A stretch of DNA of 64,000 nucleotides, from positions 186,001-250,000 of the forward strand of contig CAWDVG010000004.1 in the NCBI GenBank assembly GCA_963805795.1. Reading direction: 5' to 3'. The position numbers and the translations under genes were made by a program. The stretch is from CAWARU01 sp963805795 (GTDB taxonomy: Bacteria > Pseudomonadota > Gammaproteobacteria > UBA6186 > Azoamicaceae). Of the stretch, positions 18,456 through 26,753 are shown piece by piece; the first letter of the stretch is position 1; the number at the start of each line of letters is the position of its first letter. Under the pieces are notes generated by a model that did not search any database, was not told where the DNA came from, and saw nothing but the letters and a program-made list of their open reading frames with translations.

Positions 18456-19103
18456 GTGGAGTTTATGATTAAATCAAATACTCCAATGGATCGAAATGAG
18501 AGAGAACTTATGAGATCTGCTCTAACAAAAGCATTAAAATTTGATTCAAAGGAAATTGCAGTCGCTAAAGTAATAAGATTCATCCAGAAAGCAGGCGGTT
18601 TTAAGCATGCAGCTATTTTTGTTCCAAAAGGTAATTTTTTCGCATTAGATATATATGATTATAAGGTGGTATTATACAAATTAAGAACCGTTCTAACCAA
18701 AATGGGTCTTATTATCAATTCTGGACCCCAAGAGTATGTTGATATGGGCATACTAAAAATAGACCCAGGTATTTTAAAATTTCCAAATTGTAAAGGGGAA
18801 AAAGAAGAACAGGAAATGTTTGAACGAATCATAGATGAAATAGACAGCGCTGATGCATATGCGGGAGCTGTCTGCCGTATGACTGTGATCATGCCAAACC
18901 AAGCAACAGCCACTGATGCCACAGCAGCAGGTCCTGCTCCCATGTTGACAGCATTTAACTTAGATAATGCGAAGACCAATACTAATTCAACAACCGAAAT
19001 ACCTTATGTTCACTTTATAGCCCCTGAATTCGATAATAATACATTTTCATTTTCAGGGCCAGGTTCGGTAACAATGCGAGCAGGCTTCACCCCAAACAGG
19101 TAG
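18456..19103 (+). pseudogene. Unknown protein, C-terminal part of a broken gene
   Basis: 215 residues from the first ATG, but coding-like sequence in the same frame extends upstream to about 18352 (LLEEALNSVWCGSIQCGHAF and SSVKDGKYFSSV), so the present ATG is internal. The poly-A at 18348-18354 is the likely frameshift joining it to the upstream KEYQKK segment. Features: MDRNERELMRSALTKALKF, a helical VIRFIQKAGGFKHAAIFVPK stretch, and a low-complexity Ala/Thr tail. No family recognised. There is no ribosome site at the internal ATG. Best called a degraded gene of unknown function. Confidence 0.5.
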
Positions 19104-19110
19104 GTTAAAA

Positions 19111-19530
19111 TCATAAATCGTCAGAAATGGCCTTTAAAGCAGCTTCTGCGCATATGCCGTCTAATTCAGGATTGGCTCCACTAATACCAATAGCTCCAAT
19201 ATGTTGCCCATCTTTTGTGAGTATAGGTAAACCGCCCTCTAGTAAAACAATACCAGGAACTCCTAGATAAGGGCCATTGGGAAGATTTTGGTTACGTTCT
19301 GCAAGTGCTTTGGTTGAAATAGGAATACTTGCTGCCGTATGGGCCTTAAGCTGCGCCATTCTTACACTCACAAAATTGTTACCATCCATCCTACGGTAAT
19401 ATTTCAAATTACCATGATTATCCATAATCGCAATAACGATTTTAAGATTTTTCTCAATGGCAATCCTTTCGGCAGCATCGGCCATCTTTTTTGCCATTTC
19501 CAAAGATAACGCTTTTACAGCAATTGTCAT
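19111..19530 (-). CDS. GlcG/HbpS-type heme-binding protein
   Basis: 139 residues from ATG 19530, chosen because AGGGAGG stands six bases upstream. The frame stays open further upstream into Nudix-derived sequence, but that is a fusion scar. Motifs: AKKMADAAERIAIEKNLKIV, AIMDNHGNLKYYRRMD, AHTAASIPISTKALAE, YLGVPGIVLLEGGLPI and GAIGISGANPELDGICAEAA, matching the GlcG/HbpS family (PF03928), which includes heme-binding proteins and unassigned homologues. Length is normal for the family. No signal peptide. A C-terminal fragment of a close paralogue survives at 15691. Its exact role is not shown by context. Confidence 0.8.
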   Translation of the reverse strand: MTIAVKALSLEMAKKMADAAERIAIEKNLKIVIAIMDNHGNLKYYRRMDGNNFVSVRMAQLKAHTAASIPISTKALAERNQNLPNGPYLGVPGIVLLEGGLPILTKDGQHIGAIGISGANPELDGICAEAALKAISDDL

Positions 19531-19909
19531 GCAACCCTCCCTTGGCGCACAATGATTATGGATTGTGTTTTGTAAATATTTTTTAATCGGAGCTAAAAAC
19601 GCAGTATAAAATTGTTCTGGGGCGTTGTTGATAATATTCCTTACTTTCTCTATATCTATCCATCTGGCATCCTTAGACTCGTTTGTTAGTAAGACGGGTT
19701 CCCCTTGTGCTTGGCAAATAAATATCATTCCAATAAAGGGAGGCCCTTAATTTTCCCCCAGGAATTTCATAACATTCACTATATTTTTTATCGGAAGATT
19801 TGGCTCTAATTTGTAGTAAAATTTGTTTTTTTCCTAAATACATCCGCTCAACAATAGCCCCCACAAATGGGACATATAATTCTTCACCTCTTAAAACGGG
19901 AACGGACAT
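19531..19909 (-). pseudogene. Nudix hydrolase remnant lacking the Nudix box
   Basis: The start (ATG 19909) encodes a Nudix-like entry (YVPFVGAIVERMYLGKKQIL, then CYEIPGGKL). Immediately after GGKL the sequence changes frame, to MIFICQAQGEPVLLTNES, KDARWIDIEKV and APEQFYTAFL, the usual C-terminal part. The intervening catalytic Nudix box (G-x5-E-x7-RE-x2-EE-x-G) is deleted. The C-terminal piece reads in frame into the GlcG/HbpS-like gene. A shorter remnant of the same 5' end (VPILRGEEL) is present at about 32165-32200 beside the second cassette copy. Confidence 0.7.
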
Positions 19910-20197
19910 CTTTAAAATCCTTAAAGAACGTAGACAACAATTTCAGGTTATCCACAAATTGAACATTTAAATGGTGTTTACTTCAATCAATGCTTTCAAG
20001 TGGCTCCCCAGAGCAGTAGTAGTACTGATGTTTAGAGACCATATTATTTATCATAAGTAACAAACTAATACAATGATTTTTAAAACTAACTTTTAGAAAT
20101 TCTTCTTAATCAAACCTAACCAAAGCAGTACAATTCTTATCAATTATGGCATAATGGTGTTTCAAGTTAGAAAGTAGTCATCTTGGGAGATCTTGTC

Positions 20198-21280
20198 ATG
20201 TCAGTACCTAGTTTAGAATTTGCGACTCAGTTCATAACTCAAGCAAATGATACAGTTATATTACGAGCAATGTTATCCTACCCCTTTGCGACAGGCTCAT
20301 TTATACCTGATCTCACGTTATCCCCTGCCGCTCAAGAATATTTGGCACATATATACGGAGAAAACCGATACGATGATTACCTTAAGAGGGTATCCGAAAT
20401 AAGCGACGCCGCATGTGCAGAAGCAGTACAGCAAGAAGTTGAAAGCCAACCTAAACCATTTAGCTTTTCAATTCAATCGGCTTGGACTCAATGCTATGAT
20501 TTTGTTACTCAAAAACTAGGTATCGGTTATTACAAAGGCAATTCTAAATCATCTGGCGCTACCGCAGCTGCTGGAGTCACATCTACTAATCAAGTCCTAG
20601 ATAAAGAAATGGCAGAGACCCTGCAAAAAAAGATTGAACAAGCCAAAGCCACTGAAGCCAAGGTCCTCGCTGAGCGAAAGATAACCATAGAAAAAGAAAA
20701 ACAGGCAAAATCTCAATTGAATCTTCAACCGCAGGGAAAGCAAAATTCTAATAGCAGTATCCCTGTTGCAGAATGTAATCGAAGAATGTTAGAAGTGGCT
20801 CTCAACCATAAGCCCACTTACAACTATGGCATGGTATCTGCCTTAAAACAGTTTGGTAATTTCATGCTACAACAACTTCCTTTCATGTCGAATTCAACGC
20901 AACAACCTGTTGTAAAGCCCACAGGAATGGCCGCTATAGAAGCTTGTGCAGATAGTACACAAACCTTTAAAGAAAGTGTTCGTAAATTGCATAACGCTCA
21001 AAACAGTCATCAAGCCTGTTTAGAACGAATGGGCTATTCACCATTAGTATCAGAGCTCGCCTTACGTCTAGAGTCTTGCAACATTGAATATAGTAGCCTT
21101 GCAGTATATCAACGTCTCGAGGACTCAATTGAAGGGCGATATTGTTTTAGAAATATGGATCCTCGCATGCCTTGTTATGATCAATTTATGAAATTACATC
21201 AAAAGTTTCGTAACACATTTGATGGACAAAGTGCTCAAAAACAAAATTGTCCTACTTCAGCTCCATCACATGCACACTGA
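20198..21280 (+). CDS. Unknown Cys-rich coiled-coil protein, partner of the CAAX-tailed LRR protein
   Basis: 360 residues from ATG 20198, preferred because GGGAG stands upstream at normal spacing. No signal peptide. Residues ~140-190 form a Lys/Glu/Ala/Gln coiled coil (AETLQKKIEQAKATEAKVLA and on). Conserved Cys recur in spaced motifs (SAWTQCYDF, VAECNRRML, IEACADS, HQACLERMGYSP, RLESCNIEY, GRYCFRNMDPRMPCYDQF). No known family. It lies 35 bases before the LRR-type gene, and the same pair occurs again at 32455-35580, so the two products probably work together. The Cys spacing suggests metal binding or disulfides; I cannot decide which. Confidence 0.75.
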   Translation: MSVPSLEFATQFITQANDTVILRAMLSYPFATGSFIPDLTLSPAAQEYLAHIYGENRYDDYLKRVSEISDAACAEAVQQEVESQPKPFSFSIQSAWTQCYDFVTQKLGIGYYKGNSKSSGATAAAGVTSTNQVLDKEMAETLQKKIEQAKATEAKVLAERKITIEKEKQAKSQLNLQPQGKQNSNSSIPVAECNRRMLEVALNHKPTYNYGMVSALKQFGNFMLQQLPFMSNSTQQPVVKPTGMAAIEACADSTQTFKESVRKLHNAQNSHQACLERMGYSPLVSELALRLESCNIEYSSLAVYQRLEDSIEGRYCFRNMDPRMPCYDQFMKLHQKFRNTFDGQSAQKQNCPTSAPSHAH

Positions 21281-21315
21281 ATCTGCATCTAGATTGTGAT
21301 TGCTAATCAGTTTTT

Positions 21316-23325
21316 ATGAGCACTGCTGTTACAGTTGTAGAAAACAAAATCAAATCAGAGAAAAATCTGATTCATCACATATGCATAAAAATTGACGAAA
21401 GCATCAAAACGGATGACGAGCTTGCAGAAACGTTTTCCAAAAAACTAAAGGCTTACTATGACTTATTTGAAAATGAAACTGATAAACAAATAAAGCAGCC
21501 GGGCGATTACTATAAAGTAATTAAAGGAACTGTTAGGATTAACCTTCCGTATAGGTTTGTTGGGAAAAAAACCATTGCCGTATTCATGCAGCATTTACTA
21601 AATACTCCATGCATTGAAACAAGTTTAGAATTATCTGCAGCTAAGGTAGCTGAAACCAGCAAAACTGAGAACGACTATATCATAGATTTTCTAAACAGAA
21701 CCGATTTTGACCCTGATATAGGTGTGATACGTTTAATATTTCCATATGCTCGTAATGTTCAATTGACGGAAACCTTAAAAGCATTGGGAACTTTTATAAA
21801 ACTTAATCGTACATTAGGTGCCGTTCACATTACGGGCTTCCGAATAAGAAATGAAGATGCTGCAGCATTAGTATCCGTTTTTCAAGGAGTACAGAGTAAC
21901 TCTCATTCCGCCCTAACTGGCCTTGATCTTACAGGTTATCAGTTGGTAATGCGAGAAGTTCAATCTTTAACACAATTATTAAGATCAAATAAGAGACTCA
22001 TGTATCTAAAATTGGCGAATTGTGGTCTAAATGATGAACAATTAGAAATAATTATTCTGGCAATAAACAACAACCCTGATTCTAATATACGAAATCTTAA
22101 TATAGCGGTCAATTTAATGCATATGCAGAGTGCAGCAAAAACAACTAAGGCTTTAGAAGCTTTATTAAGTACAAGTAGGACGCTGAATGATATTCTTATT
22201 GACAACGAAACAGATAAGCTGGTTCATGGCATGGCAGCAGGAAGATTGTTAAGAGCAAAATATCAAAATCCGCATTTTGATATTCCATCAGATATATATT
22301 TCGAGAATTCTGCGGATAGTCATTGTATGTCTGCTGTAGCAGATGTTATGGGTATCAGTACTCGCATAAATGGTTTGAGATTAATTAATAATGGTTTCAT
22401 ATTATCCGAATTAGGAAACATTTGTTTAAAGATCAATACGAATCCCTACTGTATCTTACAAAAGCTCGAACTTTATATTGGCTTTGACCTGGAACTACTT
22501 TTGAGAAATATAACAGCGCTTGATTCTTTACTTGATCCTTTAAAGTTACTATTGAAAACAAGCCCAACGCTCACAAAGGTAATATTGTCTTTGGGTTGTC
22601 TCACAAACGATAAGCAGAGTGCTGAAATTATTCAAGCAATTCAGGGGAATTGTCATGGTGTTTTATCCAAAATTATACTTCGGGATTTTTGGGTTGAAGA
22701 ATTAACATTTACCGCTATTGCTCAATTTTTGCGTTTTTCTACAACCACAACCGATTTTTTATTTTTTGTCTCCCATTCATTGGACTATGATTCTAAACTG
22801 ACCACATTAGTTCCGGCCATCATAGAAGGCATTTCAAAAAACAAGAAAACTGTTTTAAGATCACTTTCTTTGCCATATCCAATAACATCGCCACGCACAA
22901 CACAACACTTAGGGCAAACTCTCTTACAGTTGCTAGAAAAAACGAATAAAACTATAGGTGACCTTAATGGGTTAGAAAGTTTCTTTCCGAATAATTTACA
23001 ATTAAGAATCAGAGGATATCTTGAAAGAAATGAACAAATAGCATTGAGACTAGATTCGTATTGGTCAATCTTGTCTATTTTAATAGCATGGTATAGGGTT
23101 AACGCCAACCATGCGTTTCAACATTCTGTTTTTCCCATGCTAAAAGATATTATGTCATTCATGGATCGTACGATACCAATAGGGAAAAAACCTACTACAG
23201 AAATTTGCAATGTCAAACCGAATGCTCAGCCTGTGCTATTTGATTTTAACAGAAATGGTGCTTCTTATAAACCTGAAACTGCGGCTTCAAAACCAACTTC
23301 ACATGATTGCTGTGTTATGCTTTGA
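21316..23325 (+). CDS. LRR-like protein with C-terminal CAAX tail (Cys-Val-Met-Leu)
   Basis: 669 residues. The N-terminal ~150 residues are unrecognised. From ~160 to 560, ribonuclease-inhibitor-type leucine-rich repeats of irregular length can be read (LTGLDLTGYQL, LMYLKLANCGLNDEQL, IRNLNIAVNLM, INGLRLINNGFILSEL, LQKLELYIGF, TKVILSLGCL). The protein ends DCCVML; the last four residues fit the eukaryotic CAAX prenylation box, and Leu at the end favours geranylgeranylation (established rule). A similar tail in the paralogue at 33574 argues for selection. There is no ribosome site before ATG 21316, so coupling to the upstream gene is likely. I infer an effector delivered into a eukaryotic cell and anchored to host membranes; the secretion route is not visible. 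Confidence 0.8.
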   Translation: MSTAVTVVENKIKSEKNLIHHICIKIDESIKTDDELAETFSKKLKAYYDLFENETDKQIKQPGDYYKVIKGTVRINLPYRFVGKKTIAVFMQHLLNTPCIETSLELSAAKVAETSKTENDYIIDFLNRTDFDPDIGVIRLIFPYARNVQLTETLKALGTFIKLNRTLGAVHITGFRIRNEDAAALVSVFQGVQSNSHSALTGLDLTGYQLVMREVQSLTQLLRSNKRLMYLKLANCGLNDEQLEIIILAINNNPDSNIRNLNIAVNLMHMQSAAKTTKALEALLSTSRTLNDILIDNETDKLVHGMAAGRLLRAKYQNPHFDIPSDIYFENSADSHCMSAVADVMGISTRINGLRLINNGFILSELGNICLKINTNPYCILQKLELYIGFDLELLLRNITALDSLLDPLKLLLKTSPTLTKVILSLGCLTNDKQSAEIIQAIQGNCHGVLSKIILRDFWVEELTFTAIAQFLRFSTTTTDFLFFVSHSLDYDSKLTTLVPAIIEGISKNKKTVLRSLSLPYPITSPRTTQHLGQTLLQLLEKTNKTIGDLNGLESFFPNNLQLRIRGYLERNEQIALRLDSYWSILSILIAWYRVNANHAFQHSVFPMLKDIMSFMDRTIPIGKKPTTEICNVKPNAQPVLFDFNRNGASYKPETAASKPTSHDCCVML

Positions 23326-23402
23326 ATATTTTTAGAATAATAGCCCATTTTCCATCTTGCAAAAAATACAAAATTAAACCATAGAAATCCATTTCACTAT
23401 GT

Positions 23403-24350
23403 TCACTTCCCGGGCATCGGTATCATTGTACGATAAAGTTTGTCAATGTTAGTGTCGTCTTCGTATTGTGAAATCAATTTTCCATCATACTTTTTTTGCC
23501 TTGCAATGGCTCGAATCCTTCTTTGTGAGTAAGGAATTGCATCTAAGGCACGATCTGCAATGGGATCAGTATAGGCTTCAGATATTGGAATAATTTTGCC
23601 CCCATGATTACGGACATGCGCAATTAAATCGCCAATAAATAAGGCGCTCATGTCATTTTCATGCAATAATGTGACATGTTTCGGAGACCTACCCAAAACC
23701 TCTTTTGCTAAATTATCGTAAAATAAAATTCCATCCCAAATCATTGTTAGATACACTTGCCTTAACTTATCAAGAGATGGCTGAATGCCTTTTTCGATGT
23801 CTTGTTTGACAAGCTTATTAAGATACCAATCGTAGGTCTCAATAGTAATATAACCATGTTTATATTTTTCTTTTTCCAAAAATTCTTCAACAGCTCGATT
23901 ATTATCTTTGCTTATAATTGAAGATGATTGGCGCAAATAGGGATAACGGAACCAGCGTTTATAATTAGGAAAAACATTTAATTTTTTATCCGCATCGATA
24001 ATATCTGCTATGAATTCTTTTGCGCTTACTGTGGGATTCTGAAGATCAAGATGAGAAGTTGAGTGATTGGCAATAATATGTCCAGATTCCGCATAATGTC
24101 GAATTCGGGCTTGATCTTCGTCGCTAAAATTTTTTAGATTACTGCAAAAGAAAACAACTTCTTGTACGTTATTATCTTTTAATGCTTGAGTAAGTTTATT
24201 GGCACGTTCCTTGCCAGTCAGAATGGGTCCACTACCCAAAGGGGCATCGTCAAAACTCAATGCCACTTCCAATGCATAAGCTTGAACTGAATAGATCGAA
24301 AGCAGTAAAAAAAGAATTTTAACAATATGTATTTTGTTCAAACTAATCAT
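23403..24350 (-). CDS. Secreted polysaccharide deacetylase (NodB-type)
   Basis: 315 residues from ATG 24350, chosen for the GAGG eight bases upstream. Signal peptide ~1-26 ending VQAYA. The deacetylase domain begins at once: LSFDDAP gives the catalytic/metal Asp pair (D34, D35), HSTSH supplies the metal-binding His pair (H96, H100), and RYPYLR is the third motif. This family removes acetyl groups from chitin, peptidoglycan or other N-acetylated polysaccharides; which one cannot be told. An acyltransferase gene lies 68 bases upstream on the same strand, so the pair may remodel envelope glycan. A 128-bp piece of this gene is copied at 29112. Confidence 0.88.
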   Translation of the reverse strand: MISLNKIHIVKILFLLLSIYSVQAYALEVALSFDDAPLGSGPILTGKERANKLTQALKDNNVQEVVFFCSNLKNFSDEDQARIRHYAESGHIIANHSTSHLDLQNPTVSAKEFIADIIDADKKLNVFPNYKRWFRYPYLRQSSSIISKDNNRAVEEFLEKEKYKHGYITIETYDWYLNKLVKQDIEKGIQPSLDKLRQVYLTMIWDGILFYDNLAKEVLGRSPKHVTLLHENDMSALFIGDLIAHVRNHGGKIIPISEAYTDPIADRALDAIPYSQRRIRAIARQKKYDGKLISQYEDDTNIDKLYRTMIPMPGK

Positions 24351-24418
24351 CTTAATTTCCTCATCATTCCTTCCATATTGAAACTTATCATAAAAATACA
24401 CTATCTGTCTTTATTTGG

Positions 24419-25591
24419 CTATGTATTTTCATCTAATCTGACTGGATTACCCAAATTTATACTATTATGCAGCGTTTGTTTTGTTTCCAAAATATTTGTT
24501 TTCTTTTCTGCATAATCCTTCAGATATTTTAATCGTAATTTCAAAAATGGTTCTTCAATAACTTTGAAACTCAAAGCAGATAATAAACAAACACAAGGTA
24601 TATAGAGGATTATGGCTAAAAGGAATTTTTGAATGTCCTCAGGCGCATTATTCAGCAAAGAAATATTGTCTATCAATATGGCTGGGATTTCCATTTTTTG
24701 AAATGTTTCAAATATAAATTCATGCAGCAAATATATGGAAAAACTCATTGTACCTAAGCAAGCTAAACCCCTATCAAATATTCTCCTAAAATTAAATTTT
24801 GCAGTTAAATAGCCCATTATGATTATGCTGCAAAAAATGGCAAGGAAAGGCGCTGCAAACATAGAGTCTACAACATCTAAAGACATGATAAGGTAAAATA
24901 CAACCATAGTTATCAATAAAAATATTTTGGAAGACAGTATTTTAAATAAAAATCTTAGATCTTCCTTTTTCTTATATAAAATGGCTGCTATCATGCCTAT
25001 GATAAACGTATCTAAATGCCCAAGAATTGAGAGGTAAATACTCATAATGGTATTTCCCCAGCCATCAATACCGCCCCTGGCATAATAAACAAGATTACGC
25101 ATTATCATTACAAAAACGATAAGCTGAAATAAATATTTAAGGCCATATCGTTGATAAAATTTTAGGATGAATGGAAAAATCAAATAAAATGAAAATTCCA
25201 CCCCTATTGTCCACCAGGGGAATGAAAGAAATTCTCCCCCATATCCCCACTTACCAGCACCGCTTGGCATATTTAAAAATAATAAGTTCAGGATATCTGT
25301 TCCTCGAAACTTTTCACGCATCACCGCAATGGTTGTGAAAAATAAAAACAAAACCAGCGGAAAAATTCTTAAGATTCGATTATAAATAAATTTTTTATAG
25401 TCAATCTCCTGTTCCCCAGCTCCCGTAATCAACATAAAAATAAAACCACTTAGGGTAAAAAAGAGGTTGACTCCTACATCAAGGGATTCTGTATATTCAT
25501 TTCTGGCAAAATGAAATAGCATGACTAAAAAAGCAGCAAAAAAACGAATATGATCAATACGTGAAATATATTGGAAATTTTCTGTTTTCAT
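24419..25591 (-). CDS. Integral membrane acyltransferase (acyltransferase 3 family)
   Basis: 390 residues with about ten hydrophobic segments. The start has the family signature RIDHIRFFAAFLVMLFHFAR, in which the His of LFHF (~residue 27) is the proposed catalytic residue, and WWTIGVEFSFYLIFPF follows mid-protein. These OafA/NodX-type enzymes move acyl groups onto cell-surface glycans or lipids. It stands directly upstream of the secreted polysaccharide deacetylase on the same strand, which suggests linked acetylation and deacetylation of an envelope polymer (inference). A second, distinct family member is at 39978. Confidence 0.88.
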   Translation of the reverse strand: MKTENFQYISRIDHIRFFAAFLVMLFHFARNEYTESLDVGVNLFFTLSGFIFMLITGAGEQEIDYKKFIYNRILRIFPLVLFLFFTTIAVMREKFRGTDILNLLFLNMPSGAGKWGYGGEFLSFPWWTIGVEFSFYLIFPFILKFYQRYGLKYLFQLIVFVMIMRNLVYYARGGIDGWGNTIMSIYLSILGHLDTFIIGMIAAILYKKKEDLRFLFKILSSKIFLLITMVVFYLIMSLDVVDSMFAAPFLAIFCSIIIMGYLTAKFNFRRIFDRGLACLGTMSFSIYLLHEFIFETFQKMEIPAILIDNISLLNNAPEDIQKFLLAIILYIPCVCLLSALSFKVIEEPFLKLRLKYLKDYAEKKTNILETKQTLHNSINLGNPVRLDENT

Positions 25592-25691
25592 TCATTATCC
25601 TCTTAAGTTTTAACGCACGCAAATACTCTTACCGAACTGGAGCTAATAACTTCATCATATTTCTCTTGTTTACCTAAACTTGAATTTGCGA

Positions 25692-25966
25692 TTATAGCTT
25701 AGATCGTATTTTTCCTATTCTATCAGTAATTATAGGATTGAATTGTCCTTTACGGGTAACCCAGCACTCACTCAATAATCCATCTTCAATCAAATCACCA
25801 TTCAATGATAAAGCCTCTTCAAGTAGACTCAACATACAGTTAGCATAAGCTTCACTGGCTAATTTTGGTTCAGCTTTAGGGTAGCCCGATATATTGACAA
25901 TAGAAACATGTTTATATGTCATAATTTGATCACTCTTACTTCCGATAACGTTGCCGCCTTCGCTTA
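25692..25966 (-). pseudogene. 3' fragment of an alanine dehydrogenase/PntA-like gene
   Basis: The 76-residue frame (TYKHVSIVNISGYPKAEPKL, ending TDRIGKIRSKL) is a diverged copy of the last quarter of the intact gene at 56991, and nucleotide similarity continues upstream to about 25966, covering its VIGSKSDQ segment, before breaking off. The NAD-binding and substrate regions are absent. It is a remnant of a second gene copy or of a duplication. Nothing recognisable lies in 25967-26087. Confidence 0.8.
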
Positions 25967-26087
25967 TCGGCTTTCTCCCAAGAGTCTAGAAACTTTTAAT
26001 CCCGATCGACCTAGATTAACGTATTGCATAGTGACCTCGAGCTTATATGATCATCCTAAAATAACATTATATCATGACAAAAACAAA

Positions 26088-26405
26088 TTAATATCCATTG
26101 TTCCAATTTTTATTAACAAGACTTGTTAATTTATGATCTTGCCACCTGCCATTAATCAATAAATATTCCTTTGCAATGCCTTCCTTTTCGAAACCCAATC
26201 GCATCAATAATCGCTCACTTCGTAGATTATCAACTAAATAATTAGCCATAACTCTATGAAGATTTCTCTCTGTGAACATAAATTGGATGCTGGCATATAG
26301 AGCTTCTTGCATAAGTCCTTTCCCTTGTTCTTTTTCTGCCAGAGAAAAGCCAAGGTAACATGCTTGAAAAACACCACGAACAATAGGTCCAATATCTATC
26401 TCCAT
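26088..26405 (-). pseudogene. RimJ/RimL-type GNAT acetyltransferase lacking its N-terminus
   Basis: 105 residues carry the central and C-terminal GNAT motifs: RGVFQACYLGFSLAEKEQGK with the acetyl-CoA-binding Q-x-x-G-K type turn, then ALYASIQFMF, NLHRVMANYLVDN, SERLLMRLGFEKEG and YLLINGRWQDH. A whole protein of this family is about 180 residues. The missing N-terminal part has been replaced by amidase-derived sequence immediately upstream, and a stop at 26427 separates the two. Confidence 0.75.
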
Positions 26406-26426
26406 AGGACCAATGGCAGTATTCCC

Positions 26427-26567
26427 CTAGATAATTGACAAACCAGGCCCAAACTGTTGCAATCTTTTAAGGGAGTGCTTAGTTAATTCAATAGAAGATA
26501 CTTCTCTTGAACGTAGCATCCGGCTTAATTCTGATACTGATTTGAAATTTAAATCATCAAGACCCAA
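26427..26567 (-). pseudogene. Amidase N-terminal fragment (46 codons)
   Basis: Starting at TTG 26565-26567 with AAGGAG upstream, the frame reads KSVSELSRMLRSREVSSIEL then TKHSLKRLQQFGPGLSII and stops. The pattern of a short helix, L-x-S-x-E-V-S-x-x-EL-T and a following L-x-R helix is the usual beginning of amidase-signature enzymes. The catalytic Ser-Ser-Lys core is absent. Downstream sequence switches to a GNAT gene, so this is a deletion junction that retained the ribosome site of a former amidase gene. Confidence 0.6.
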
Positions 26568-26697
26568 GTTTTTCTCCTTTTACTTTCTAATTGCCTATGC
26601 ATTTTCTTTTATTGGTAAGAATTTTTTATCCCCTAGCGTTTTTATTATCTTTGTTCTAGCACTGGTCTCCTAGAATCCTGCTGGACATTGAATGAGC

Positions 26698-26736
26698 AGT
26701 TGTTGCTCCTTATAAAAATTATAAGCAGCAACAACT
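26698..26736 (-). terminator. Rho-independent-type hairpin after the LRR gene
   Basis: A 17-base-pair stem with one central mismatch (AGTTGTTGCT then CTTATAA, loop AAA, and their complements) lies 17 bases beyond the stop at 26754. Confidence 0.75.
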
Positions 26737-26753
26737 CTGGTTTGGCTGTTGAC

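Larger units (their letters stand above)
19875..23325 (+). repeat. Copy 1 of a ~3.4-kb duplicated two-gene cassette
   Basis: Nucleotide similarity to 32165-35580 begins inside the 5' end of the Nudix remnant, runs through the shared promoter region (TTATCAATTATGGCATAAT and CAAGTTAGAAAGTAGT are common to both) and both genes, and stops at the stop codon of the LRR-type gene. The copies have diverged substantially, so the duplication is old. Confidence 0.85.

Noticed and set aside
18659..18979. Minus-strand 106-codon frame opposite the unknown gene at 18456
   Set aside because: Composition is a mirror of the plus-strand coding sequence and no ribosome site or homology is apparent.
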